Assembly (NCBI GenBank): GCA_963169055.1
Contig: CAUJFU010000215.1
Coordinates: forward strand, 1-10,277
Length of the DNA: 10,277 bases
Reading direction: 5' to 3'
DNA from: Myxococcota bacterium
GTDB taxonomy: Bacteria > Myxococcota_C > UBA6777
The translations under genes were made by a program, and so were the position numbers. The notes under the pieces are model-generated. The model saw nothing but the letters and a program-made list of their open reading frames with translations. It was not told where the DNA came from and ran no database searches. Shown here one piece after another: positions 1-8,264 of this stretch (the first letter of the stretch is position 1; the number at the start of each line of letters is the position of its first letter).

Positions 1-453
1 GTCGGAGCAGCCAACCTTGGCGGAGATGATCGTTGGGCAAAGCTGGCCGAAACTGATCAACAAACTGCACCGAGTGCATCGGCTCCATCCGTTGCAAAAG
101 CGGCGACCAGTTCATCGGTTCCACCCCTTCCAACGATCCCGTCCGATGAGGGCGAAGATCTTGCGGTGTTGGACAATTACAAACCGGGATCGGCTGCACC
201 GAGCAAGGTCTCTCCGTCTGAACGCCCTGTTTCTGCCCAAACGACCGAGAAGACGGTAGCTGACACGACCGCCAAGACAGCCGCCAACGCGCCCGATGCA
301 AGCGCGGCTTCGGAAACTTCGTCAGGCAGCGCAACCTCCCAAGCGAACAAGCCTCAACAAGACGCCTCTGCTGAGATGGACTCCGCTGCGCCAAAGTCCA
401 CCGCCAAAGCCAAGACCCCAACGGCGAAAAAAACGGGTAAAAAGGAGGATTGA
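1..453 (+). CDS. 3' end of an unidentified protein with an Ala/Ser/Thr-rich, Lys-ending tail (5' partial)
   Basis: The reading frame is open from the first base and stops at TGA 451-453, so about 150 C-terminal residues are visible and the start lies outside the window. An internal ATG at 166 is in frame, but nothing suggests it is the true start. The visible part begins with a short, possibly folded stretch (GGDDRWAKLAETDQ). It then becomes low complexity: Ser/Pro/Ala up to about residue 55, an Ala/Thr/Ser-rich stretch with regular Lys and Glu, and a basic end (AKAKTPTAKKTGKKED). There is no membrane segment or recognisable motif, so I cannot name it. Such tails are usually disordered. Its last codons carry the ribosome binding site of the next gene, and only 5 bases separate the stop from that gene's ATG. 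The two are therefore very probably co-transcribed and translationally coupled. Confidence 0.75.
   Translation, partial: VGAANLGGDDRWAKLAETDQQTAPSASAPSVAKAATSSSVPPLPTIPSDEGEDLAVLDNYKPGSAAPSKVSPSERPVSAQTTEKTVADTTAKTAANAPDASAASETSSGSATSQANKPQQDASAEMDSAAPKSTAKAKTPTAKKTGKKED
442..448 (+). promoter_or_regulatory. Strong Shine-Dalgarno site (AAGGAGG) that sets the start of the giant gene
   Basis: AAGGAGG is an excellent match to the anti-Shine-Dalgarno sequence and lies inside the last codons of the upstream gene. Ten bases separate it from ATG 459, a workable spacing. The alternative in-frame TTG at 450 is only one base away, which is too close. This is why the giant protein is taken to start at 459. 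Confidence 0.85.
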
Positions 454-458
454 TCATT

Positions 459-3400
459 ATGGAGAACCGAAACCTCCTTCGTTGGTGGATGTGCGTCGTT
501 TGTGTGTGCGCGTGGATGTGGGGCGCACAACAGGCGGCATTTGCGGCCAAACCGAGTCCGTCTTTGGATGAAACGGGCGCGTCTTTTTCCCGATGGAACG
601 GGGGGCATGGCCCACGTCTTACAAGGCCGAGGCCCTCGGAACCTTTTCCCTCGTTGCGTTTGATCTGGACGCCTGTTGAGGCTTGGCAAAGCTTGTTGCA
701 AGATCAAGCGGATGGTGTGGTCGTTCCATACGGCCAGTTGTATGCGCGTTGGCAAGCGTGGGTTGCACAACAATCCGCTGAAACCAAGCAGGCACCGATG
801 CGATGGCTGTTAAAGCGCGTTCATTGCGAAGGGGCCGTCTGGCAAGGCCAACAAGCTCGTCTGCGGATCGAGATGAAACTGCGGATCGCACGCCAAGGAT
901 GGCAGCGGATCTTCTTGCCGATGAGCGGATTTGCCGTATCAAAGGTCGAACTATCGGGCATTCTTGGCAGCGTGCGCGCCACCGATTCAGGCTTTGTGCT
1001 GAACGTGTGGGGCCCGTCGCAAGGGCATTTGTCGATCGATGCAGGAAGCGCGATCCGCCATACGCCTCGTGGATCGGTGTTGTCCTTCCAACTCCCCCCA
1101 AGCCCCGTGTCGCAACTTCGTCTGCGTCTGCCACCCGAACAAGAAGTCAGCGGTCTTCCGTTGGGGGTACGTCTGCAAAGCGCCACCGATGCGACGGTGT
1201 TGGAGGGAGCATTGCGTTCACAAGAGAGTGTGATCTTGGTGTTTCGCCCACGCGAAGGGGTGACGCAACGCAAGAGCTTGATGGACGCGCATCTTGCGCA
1301 TCGTTTGGTGGTGCGCTCGAACGTGCAATGGTTGTATGCAGATATCCAATTGCGCTGGCGTCTGGGGCAACGTCAACAAGCGATCTTCCGCGTCCCTGCG
1401 GGCTTTCGGTTGGTCGATATCCGCTCGGTTGCGTTGGTGGATTTTTCTTTGCGCGGCAAAGATCAACGCGAGGTATTGGTGCGTTTGCGAACTTCGCAAG
1501 GAAGCGAGGGGGCGCTGCTGCATGTTCGATTGCTGCGGCAAGATGGAGCCTCGAACTGGCGATGGCAGCCGATCGAAGTGGCCGATGCCTACGCTCAAGA
1601 AGGCACGTTGCGGGTGCAGATGGATCGCCAATTGCGATACCGCAGCGAAGAAAGCGGGGCCTTGCGGCGGGAGGCCGTTCCAAACGCCGCGAATACGGCG
1701 GATATGCGCGGAACGTCTTTGTATTTTGTGTATTGGCGAACAGACGCACGGTTGGCGTTGACGATCGAAAAGCTGACACCGCGCTTTGATGTTCATCATA
1801 CGATGGCGATGTCGATGAAAGTGCGCCAAGGTCGTTTTGAGACCAACGCCAAGATCACGATGAAACGGGGGACGTTGTACCAGTTGAGCGGTGTTTCTCC
1901 CGAAGGCTGGCAGCTTTATGATTTTCGTGATGGTCAAAACAAAGAGATGCGTTTTTCGCGCTCGGGTGGGCGCTGGCTGGCTGAGTTAGCGAAGCCCTTG
2001 GAAGAAGGCCAAAGCTTGCGGGTGCGTCTGGTGTGGGTGCGCAACCTCCAACTTCCCGAAGTCGGCGAAGAAAAGATGTCTTTGCCGCAAACCCAGATCG
2101 AGGGCGCATCCCTCCAAGAAGGCCGTATCGAGATCGTGTCGCCTGCGTTTTATGCGTTGCGGATGTTGTCGTCACAACAAATCTTGCCCGAAGAAGCGGC
2201 ACGCCGAGAGGGTGCGGATATCCAAGAGCGCTTGCGTTATCGGATCTTGGCCTTTCCGTATCGTGGGCAATTGCAGATCGCACGCAAAAAGCCAGAGATC
2301 CGATTGTGGGCTGTGGGGCGCTATCACGTCAGCGATGCGATGTTGACGGGTGATCTCGATGCGTTTGTGCGGATCCAGCGGGCAGGTATACGTCGCCTTC
2401 GTTTGGTCGCCAAACGCGCCAACGGTTTTTCTTGGTTGGTGTTGTCCCCGCAAGTCGAGATCGCACAGCAAAAAATAACCGAAAATGCGGATGGTTCGAT
2501 GCAATGGGAGATCGAACTTTCGCGTGAAGTCTATGGACAAATCCCGATCACGCTGCGTTTTCAGCGACGTTTGAATCCTCAAGATCGCCAATTGGCTTTG
2601 CCGACGTTGTCTTCGCCAGATGCGGCTTCGTTGCGGATGTGGGCGGCGGTTGCGGGGGGAGAGCGCGTTTCGTTGAAGCTGTTGCCACGCCAATGGACTC
2701 TGATCGAACCCGATCTTTTGCCGCCTCCTGTTCATCCCAAAGCCGCGATCACGCCGTTGGTGGTGTATCGTTCATCAGGGGCGCAGCCTACGTTGGATGT
2801 CGAAGTGCGTCGTTATGATCCGCACCAGACCTTGCAAGTGCTTGTGCGTTCGATGCAGATCGACGGAGAAGTCCTTGCATCGGGCGTGATGCGGGTTTCT
2901 GTGACATGGCATCTGCGCAGCCAAAGCCTAGCGTTTTTTGAAGCGCAGCTTCCCGAAGGTGCGGAGATGTGGTCGGTTTCGCTCAACGACAAAGGTGTGA
3001 AGCCTCTGCGCGAAAAGCAGCGGATCCAAGTTCCGCTGTTTGGTGGTTTGCACCGCGAAGATCATCAGATCCGCGTTTTTTACACGGTGCGCTTTGCCGA
3101 ACGCCTGAAACCACGCGAAGTTTTGCGAGCCAAAGCGCCGCAAGTCACCTACCCGATCCAGCAAACACAATGGAACTTGTTTGTTGAAGGCTCGATGCAC
3201 CCGATCTTTGCGGGAACGACGATCCAGATGTCCTCTTCGGCGCAGCCCGATGTGTTGATGTTGCGCGCACTCAATCGCCTCCAAGCGGATAGCGATCTCC
3301 AAGCTTTGGTCTTTTTGTTCGTTGTCTTCGTTCTGTTGTGGTGGTTGCGCGCTTGGGTGGGGTGGATCTTGCGATGGTTCCTTGTGCATTGGCGTCTGAG

Positions 3401-6400
3401 CATCGGGTTGGTGATCTTGTTGATGGTGGGGATGGTGTTCGTGTTGCCGTCTTCGATGCGCTACACCAAACAATCGTCGCCCGAGATGTCGATGTCTCGG
3501 TCGAATCGCTTCTCAAAATACATCGCACACGATCAGAAACCCTCCAGCGTGTTGGATTTTGACAGCGCTCCGCAACGCGAAGGTCGGATAGGAGGGCAAG
3601 GAAGAGGGTATGCTCGTGGAGGGGAGAGAGCCCAGCGTTACGACGCTGCGCCGTCTTCGCCAGCCACATCAGCCGCCCCTGCTCCTGCCGGCCCCCATGC
3701 CTATCGCTATCGTCGCCAATTGGCCCGAAGGTCGCGACAGTACTACGCACCAAAGAAGCCGATGATGCTTCCGATGGAAGAGTCCCGATTAAAGCGGTCT
3801 GCGGATGAAGACCATGCAAAAGTTCCTCAACAGCAACCCGCCCCGCAACTGGAGATGCCCAAGCCGGTAGTGTCCAATGCTCCTGCTGAACCCCCCGCGC
3901 CACCGCCTCCTCCGATGCGCATGGCCGAACCTTCGCCCGAACCAAGTGTGGCGGAAAAAAGAACCCAAGAGGCCCCGAAAGATGCTGAGCCTTCGGATCG
4001 TCCAGAAGACAAAGAAGAAGACAGCAAAAAACGAGACAAGACCGTCACCAAAAACGAAGAACGCAACGAAGGCAAAGAGCAAGAAGCCCAAAAGCTCAGT
4101 GGCTTGGGCCTGCTTGGTGGAAAAGATGGAAAGGACGGTGCCGAGTCTTCGCTCGGAGTCGGGATCGGTAATCTGGGTACTTATGGAAAAAAATCGGAAA
4201 GCGATAGCGACGACGCCAACGCACCGAGCGGCGATGTCGGGGGTTTGAAAAGAAAGCCCAAGTTTGGCGTCCAAAAGCAAGGCAAGAAAACCGAATACAA
4301 AGTGGCGTCCGAGTTAGAGAAGCGCAGCAAAGAGATCGAGCGCAGTATGCAGATGGCGTTTAAAGGTGCAGATGCGCGGATGATGCGCGGGATTCGTTCG
4401 TTGCCTGTGGGGGCGGAGCCACACGGATGGCGGTTGTCAGGGACGAGCCTTGGGGCGGTGCCTGAGATCGCAGTGGTGTTGTGGCAAGGCGAAGTGGTGC
4501 GTGTGATGATGGGCTTGATCGTGCTGTTGGGCTTGCTGTTTTGGCTGGCTTGCGGCGTGTGGTGGGTCCAACGGCGCTGGTTGTTCTTTGGTAGTTCGCT
4601 GGTTTTTGTGGGGTTGGCGTCGATGTTGTTTGAGGATATGGCGCGGATGGCGAGCAATGGTTTGCTTGCGGGGATCGGTTTGGCTTGGGTTGTGAGCTTG
4701 TTGTTGGGCCGCAAACAAGCGGGTATTGCGGTGGTCTCGGTGTTCTTGTGGTTCGGTTCGATGGCCGCAGGTCGCGAAGCGTCTGCGCAAGATCTGCCGC
4801 CCTGTCCGCCTGAAAGCCAAGCCCAGATCCAACAGACCCTTCCCAAGCATCTGCCTGTGTTTCTGCCCGAGATCGCGAAAAAAGGAGAGGCCAACTTGCT
4901 GACACCGCAAACGCCTGTCTTTTTGCGCCGAGCGTTGTGGGAAGGCTTACAACGTCGTCAGCTTCCGTGTCGTCCTGCCGCAGCGGTGGGATGGTGGGGG
5001 CAGGCCCATTACACGATCCGCGTTCAAGAGGCCCGTAGCACCGAAGGCGAGATGGTGATGGAACTTCATCTCTTGAATCCCACATGGCAGCGTATCCCGT
5101 TGGGCCTCAAGGGAGCGCGTTTGCAGGCTGCCAAGATGCAACGGGCGCAAGGTGCTTTGCGCGCAAAAGAACAAGGGTGGGGCGCTGAAGAGAACGTGAC
5201 GTTGGATGTTGGAACGGACGGATACACGGCTTTTTTGCAAGGCCCGGGTCGCGTGCGTTTGCGTCTGTCCTTTTCGTTGCCAGAGCAAAAAGCTTATCAC
5301 CGCCATCTGTTTTTACAGTTGTCTCCGATGAGTGGGGCCTCTTTGCGGCTTCACCTGCCCAAAGGTTCTTGGCAGATGTTGTTTTCAGAGCAAGCAGGCG
5401 GATGGTCGCAGACACAAATGGCCTCGGAAACGGTGGTCGATGCGATCTTGGGAGCCACGCGGGATCTGAATGTTCGTTGGGCGCAGCGTGAAGTGCAAGC
5501 CGAAGAACCCGAAGCACCGCAGATTCAAGCGTATCACCATGTCACGATCCGCGAGGCGTTGATGCGCATCCAGACGCGCATCCAGATCCAACGGCAGTTT
5601 CGCAAGCATGACCGCGTGGCGTTTTGGTTGCCTGCGGGGATACAGCTTGAATCCATCCAAGGCACACAGATTCGCGCATGGAATCTGCTGCGCACCCCCG
5701 ACAACAGGCAGCAATTGACGGTGATCTTTGAAGAGCCCGTCCAACGGGCGGATCTACGTATCCAAACGGTTCGTTTGCACGAAACGGTTGATCAGCGATT
5801 GCAGTTGCCTTTGCTGGAGCCTGTTTCTGCTGCTCAACACGTCGGATTTGTCGGACTTTACGCAGCTTCCTCTATCCAATGGACAATCTTGCAAGCCGAA
5901 CACGCCGAAAAGCGCACTCCCGAAGCCTACGATGGAGCCTCCCAACAATGGGGCGGATCGGTGCAAGTGGCGTATGCGTATCAACGCCAACCCGCGCTGC
6001 ATCTGGCCTTGCGTTGGCGTGATCCGATGATGCACATCGATCTACAAGCTGTCCTGTCGTCACTTCCGACCACGTCGCGCTTCTGGGCAAAGGTCGAGAT
6101 CAAACAACTCAAACAGCCGCGTTTTACGTTGCGCTTGCAAGTTCCCGATGCCTTGCGCTTTCGCCGCATCGAAACATTGATGGGGGCAGCGATTCGTCAG
6201 GTGTGGAAAGGACCGTTGCATGGGCAGATCCGTGAATGGGTGATCGAGTTTGCACAGCCCCTTCATCGTGGGCAGGTCTTTCACATCGACGCCTTGATGC
6301 CGAGTTCTCCGTTGCGTTCGGAAGCGCCGTCTCTACGGTTTCATGGGACGCAAAAGCTGACGGGAGGGCTGTGGGTGTTGTCTTTGCCGACGTTGGAGCT

Positions 6401-8114
6401 TCAAAGCGACGAGGTGCAAGGGGTGGTTGCGGGTACGCTCGACGAAGAAGAATTGCCTTCGGATGCGCCCGATATGCGGGAACAAGAGAAGCGTCTGTTT
6501 TTCAAGATCGTGGGTGAGTACCGTGTGCGCTTGTCGTCTCGTGTGATCCCAAGCGAACAACGGGCCACAACGCATTACGATGTGCTTGTGCAACCCGATC
6601 AGGTGAGCGCACGTGTCGGGGTTCGCTTTGTGGCGATGGGCCCGGGTTCCAAGAGCTTTGCTTTTTCGGTCCCGACCCTTTGGGCTGATCAGATCGAGAT
6701 CGAAAGGCCAAGCGGCGCACGCCTCGAACAAAGCACCAAAGAAGGACGCACTTCGTTTGCGTTGTCTTGGGTGCAATTGAAAAAAGATATCCACCTACGC
6801 TTTTTGATGCGTTTACCGATCCCGCGTAACGGGACGGTCGCGCTGCCCTTTGTTCGTGCAGAAGGCGTCGAACAACAAGAAACCTTCTTTGCTTTGCGAA
6901 AAGTCTCCGAAGTCCGCGTCTCTCTTGATGCGAAGGAGCGAAAAGGTTTAGACGAGATATCTTCGTCTGCTTTGCCCAACGATTTCTTGCAAGAGATCAA
7001 GCCTTCGCAAGGCACAGGAGGGGTGTTTGCAGCATTTCGCGCCCGCGAAGAAGTGTGGTCAATGGCGCTGCAACGCATCTTGTTAAAGACCGATGTGGCG
7101 ATGCAGCCGATCGTGGAAGCCGCGCACCTGCGCACCGCGATCGCTGAACAAGGGCAAGCGTGGACCGAGGTGCGTTACCGCTTACGAACACCCGGCCTAC
7201 AGATGTTGCCGTTGCGCTTGCCCGAAGGTGCGCAGCTTTGGCAGATCCGCGTGCAAGAACGCCCTGTCTTGCCAGCGCGTTCGCCCAAAGATCCGCCCCA
7301 ACGGTTTTTGATCCCCCTGCCGCCGCGCCAATTTGCAGATCTCGCTTACGAGATCCGCGTCTTGTACGCCCACCAATTCGCTCTGAACGGGACGGCTCCT
7401 GCGTTGGAGATGCCCGCTCCACATCTCGAAGGGATCGAGGTCGTCGAGAGCTTTTGGGATGTGGCTTTACCGAATGGGTGGCAGATCTTGCGCAGCGACG
7501 GCAATATGGAAGAGACCGTCACGTTGCGTGCCTCTTACAATCGCCTTGAACAAGGTCTGTCTTTCTTGCAAAAGCTCCAAAAGCTCTCCGATACAGGCCC
7601 TGAAGCACAACGAAGACGAGCGCAAAGCAACCTCGTGCAACAATTGTCCACCCTTCAACAATCCGCCCAACAAACCCAAGCCTTGAACTCTCAGCTTTCT
7701 TGGCAGCTCCAGTCAGGCAAGTTGAATCGCCAACAAGCCCGTCAAACCAAGGATATCCAAGAACGCCTTGGGCGCATTACTCAAACCATCCAACAAATGC
7801 GACCGCGTTATACGCAACAAACCCCCGCCAGCCCGCGTAATTGGCAACGCTTCCTACCGCAACAAATCCTTCAGCAAAGTTCGACGCCTGTACAACAAGC
7901 GGTTCAACGCACAGCCCAAGAAAAAGCCTTTGAGATGCCTTCTGTGGGCCAGTTCTCGTCTTACACAACACCCGGAGCCAAGCCGCGTTTGCAACTCCAA
8001 CTGCTGCACACGCCTCCGTTGAAAAAAGCCTTGGCTTGGGGGGGATGGGTCTTGCTGCTGTTGCTCGTCTTGTTTGTTGCCCGCCGTTTCCGCCCTCGCT
8101 CTTCGACGACATGA
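459..8114 (+). CDS. Giant duplicated membrane-anchored periplasmic protein (2551 aa), family not recognised
   Basis: The start is ATG 459, placed by the AAGGAGG site. The N-terminus is a Sec signal peptide: basic residues, a hydrophobic core about residues 9-22, and a likely cut after AFA (29). Ectodomain 1 (about 30-945) is rich in alternating beta-strand patterns and includes LPEGAEMWS at 831. Two helices (about 947-975 and 980-999) lead into a low-complexity linker (1000-1314). Three more helices follow (about 1349-1371, 1375-1391, 1402-1416). A signal-peptide-like segment (1418-1443, ending ASA-Q) leads into ectodomain 2 (1444-2520), which carries LPEGAQLWQ at 2254. A Gln-rich coiled-coil region (about 2360-2450) and a final helix (2525-2541) before RRFRPR complete the protein. 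Basic loops after helices 1, 3 and 5 and at the C-terminus, and an acidic loop after helix 4, place both ectodomains and the linker in the periplasm. Cys1449 and Cys1504 open ectodomain 2 and could form a disulfide. No catalytic motif is seen, so a structural or scaffolding role is inference. A frameshift-free frame of this length with coherent architecture is clearly a real gene. Confidence 0.93.
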   Translation: MENRNLLRWWMCVVCVCAWMWGAQQAAFAAKPSPSLDETGASFSRWNGGHGPRLTRPRPSEPFPSLRLIWTPVEAWQSLLQDQADGVVVPYGQLYARWQAWVAQQSAETKQAPMRWLLKRVHCEGAVWQGQQARLRIEMKLRIARQGWQRIFLPMSGFAVSKVELSGILGSVRATDSGFVLNVWGPSQGHLSIDAGSAIRHTPRGSVLSFQLPPSPVSQLRLRLPPEQEVSGLPLGVRLQSATDATVLEGALRSQESVILVFRPREGVTQRKSLMDAHLAHRLVVRSNVQWLYADIQLRWRLGQRQQAIFRVPAGFRLVDIRSVALVDFSLRGKDQREVLVRLRTSQGSEGALLHVRLLRQDGASNWRWQPIEVADAYAQEGTLRVQMDRQLRYRSEESGALRREAVPNAANTADMRGTSLYFVYWRTDARLALTIEKLTPRFDVHHTMAMSMKVRQGRFETNAKITMKRGTLYQLSGVSPEGWQLYDFRDGQNKEMRFSRSGGRWLAELAKPLEEGQSLRVRLVWVRNLQLPEVGEEKMSLPQTQIEGASLQEGRIEIVSPAFYALRMLSSQQILPEEAARREGADIQERLRYRILAFPYRGQLQIARKKPEIRLWAVGRYHVSDAMLTGDLDAFVRIQRAGIRRLRLVAKRANGFSWLVLSPQVEIAQQKITENADGSMQWEIELSREVYGQIPITLRFQRRLNPQDRQLALPTLSSPDAASLRMWAAVAGGERVSLKLLPRQWTLIEPDLLPPPVHPKAAITPLVVYRSSGAQPTLDVEVRRYDPHQTLQVLVRSMQIDGEVLASGVMRVSVTWHLRSQSLAFFEAQLPEGAEMWSVSLNDKGVKPLREKQRIQVPLFGGLHREDHQIRVFYTVRFAERLKPREVLRAKAPQVTYPIQQTQWNLFVEGSMHPIFAGTTIQMSSSAQPDVLMLRALNRLQADSDLQALVFLFVVFVLLWWLRAWVGWILRWFLVHWRLSIGLVILLMVGMVFVLPSSMRYTKQSSPEMSMSRSNRFSKYIAHDQKPSSVLDFDSAPQREGRIGGQGRGYARGGERAQRYDAAPSSPATSAAPAPAGPHAYRYRRQLARRSRQYYAPKKPMMLPMEESRLKRSADEDHAKVPQQQPAPQLEMPKPVVSNAPAEPPAPPPPPMRMAEPSPEPSVAEKRTQEAPKDAEPSDRPEDKEEDSKKRDKTVTKNEERNEGKEQEAQKLSGLGLLGGKDGKDGAESSLGVGIGNLGTYGKKSESDSDDANAPSGDVGGLKRKPKFGVQKQGKKTEYKVASELEKRSKEIERSMQMAFKGADARMMRGIRSLPVGAEPHGWRLSGTSLGAVPEIAVVLWQGEVVRVMMGLIVLLGLLFWLACGVWWVQRRWLFFGSSLVFVGLASMLFEDMARMASNGLLAGIGLAWVVSLLLGRKQAGIAVVSVFLWFGSMAAGREASAQDLPPCPPESQAQIQQTLPKHLPVFLPEIAKKGEANLLTPQTPVFLRRALWEGLQRRQLPCRPAAAVGWWGQAHYTIRVQEARSTEGEMVMELHLLNPTWQRIPLGLKGARLQAAKMQRAQGALRAKEQGWGAEENVTLDVGTDGYTAFLQGPGRVRLRLSFSLPEQKAYHRHLFLQLSPMSGASLRLHLPKGSWQMLFSEQAGGWSQTQMASETVVDAILGATRDLNVRWAQREVQAEEPEAPQIQAYHHVTIREALMRIQTRIQIQRQFRKHDRVAFWLPAGIQLESIQGTQIRAWNLLRTPDNRQQLTVIFEEPVQRADLRIQTVRLHETVDQRLQLPLLEPVSAAQHVGFVGLYAASSIQWTILQAEHAEKRTPEAYDGASQQWGGSVQVAYAYQRQPALHLALRWRDPMMHIDLQAVLSSLPTTSRFWAKVEIKQLKQPRFTLRLQVPDALRFRRIETLMGAAIRQVWKGPLHGQIREWVIEFAQPLHRGQVFHIDALMPSSPLRSEAPSLRFHGTQKLTGGLWVLSLPTLELQSDEVQGVVAGTLDEEELPSDAPDMREQEKRLFFKIVGEYRVRLSSRVIPSEQRATTHYDVLVQPDQVSARVGVRFVAMGPGSKSFAFSVPTLWADQIEIERPSGARLEQSTKEGRTSFALSWVQLKKDIHLRFLMRLPIPRNGTVALPFVRAEGVEQQETFFALRKVSEVRVSLDAKERKGLDEISSSALPNDFLQEIKPSQGTGGVFAAFRAREEVWSMALQRILLKTDVAMQPIVEAAHLRTAIAEQGQAWTEVRYRLRTPGLQMLPLRLPEGAQLWQIRVQERPVLPARSPKDPPQRFLIPLPPRQFADLAYEIRVLYAHQFALNGTAPALEMPAPHLEGIEVVESFWDVALPNGWQILRSDGNMEETVTLRASYNRLEQGLSFLQKLQKLSDTGPEAQRRRAQSNLVQQLSTLQQSAQQTQALNSQLSWQLQSGKLNRQQARQTKDIQERLGRITQTIQQMRPRYTQQTPASPRNWQRFLPQQILQQSSTPVQQAVQRTAQEKAFEMPSVGQFSSYTTPGAKPRLQLQLLHTPPLKKALAWGGWVLLLLLVLFVARRFRPRSSTT
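786..3218 (+). repeat. Copy A of the internal protein duplication (residues about 110-920 of the giant protein)
   Basis: This is a protein-level repeat, too diverged to see as DNA identity. Landmarks in order are GWQRIFLP (Trp148), VPAGFRL (312), a module around the SPEGWQL segment, RFQRRLN...LALPTL, LPEGAEMWS (831), HQIRVFY (Ile871) and TQWNLFVEG (Trp905). It ends just before the first pair of membrane helices. Each landmark has a counterpart in copy B. Limits are approximate. Confidence 0.7.
3297..3455 (+). other. First pair of transmembrane helices in the giant protein
   Basis: Residues about 947-975 and 980-999 are strongly hydrophobic and separated by a Trp/Arg-rich basic turn (LRWFLVHWR). 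This fits an out-to-in then in-to-out hairpin, with the basic turn in the cytoplasm. It anchors the C-terminal end of ectodomain 1 in the inner membrane and returns the chain to the periplasm. Confidence 0.8.
3456..4400 (+). other. Low-complexity linker region: Tyr/Arg, Pro-rich, charged, then Gly-rich GVGIGNLGTYG
   Basis: Residues about 1000-1314 are compositionally biased. A Ser/Arg/Tyr/Ala part is followed by a Pro stretch (PAEPPAPPPPPMRM), a highly charged Lys/Glu/Asp stretch, and SGLGLLGGKDGKDG with GVGIGNLGTYGKK at 1233-1245. A basic amphipathic segment closes it. The Gly-rich part resembles the GxGxGxLGTxG linkers of AgmX/PglI-type proteins of Myxococcota, from memory of that family. 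The TonB-like domain that normally follows is not present. The region is predicted to be disordered and periplasmic, long enough to reach far across the periplasm. Confidence 0.7.
4710..4790 (+). other. Internal signal-peptide-like segment opening ectodomain 2
   Basis: Residues 1418-1444 have the three-part layout of a Sec signal peptide: a basic RK start, a hydrophobic core (AGIAVVSVFLWFGSMAAG) and a small-residue end ASA before Gln1444. It follows three helices, so it may now act as an in-to-out membrane helix, as a cleavable internal signal, or as both. The sequence cannot tell which. It marks the boundary where a formerly separate secreted protein could have been fused. Confidence 0.6.
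4971..7508 (+). repeat. Copy B of the internal protein duplication (residues about 1505-2350 of the giant protein)
   Basis: The counterparts of copy A occur in the same order: PTWQRIPL (Trp1543), LPAGIQL (1724), the module around VPDALRFRRI, RFLMRLP...VALPF, LPEGAQLWQ (2254), YEIRVLY (Ile2299) and SFWDVALP (Trp2333). The spacing from the Ile of IRV to the following Trp is 34 residues in both copies. The spacing from the first PAG motif to LPEGA is 519 in copy A and 530 here. The copy is followed by a coiled coil absent from copy A, then by a membrane helix. Limits are approximate. Confidence 0.7.
7536..7808 (+). other. Gln-rich predicted coiled-coil region before the C-terminal membrane anchor
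   Basis: Residues about 2360-2450 show heptad-like spacing of Leu/Ile in a Gln-, Arg- and Ser-rich background (LSFLQKLQKL, NLVQQLSTLQQ, LGRITQTIQQM). It lies between the last beta module of copy B and the final helix. In copy A the corresponding distance, from Trp905 to the membrane, is only about 40 residues, so the coiled coil is specific to the second half. It may mediate oligomerisation or act as a stalk (inference). Confidence 0.6.
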
Positions 8115-8264
8115 TATCCGAAAACACTCCAGACCATGTCCCGCATACCTAGGCTACTTGCGCCACAGAGGGGATCTGTTGTATCGCAAGGGATGAGTCT
8201 GTGGGGGTCGTGTGTTGTTTCCATGCGGGGAATCGCTCGAACCACCGAATGTTTTGGATATCTG

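Noticed and set aside
450-458. TTG at 450 as the start of the giant gene
   Set aside because: It is one base from the ribosome binding site. ATG 459 has proper spacing and gives a normal signal peptide.
803-1789. A 328-residue open frame overlapping the giant gene on the + strand in another frame
   Set aside because: It has a Cys/Arg-rich, unstructured composition typical of a shifted frame of a real gene, and it lies fully inside a coherent coding region.
4098-4193. Collagen-like repeat (GKDGKDG) as a true collagen domain
   Set aside because: Only two Gly-X-Y triplets occur, too few for a collagen helix. It is better read as part of the Gly-rich linker.
4181-5085. Long antisense open frames (237 and 241 residues) on the - strand
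   Set aside because: They are Pro/Thr/Ser/Asn-rich shadows of the giant gene with no domain, and both overlap its membrane helices, which are clearly the coding product.
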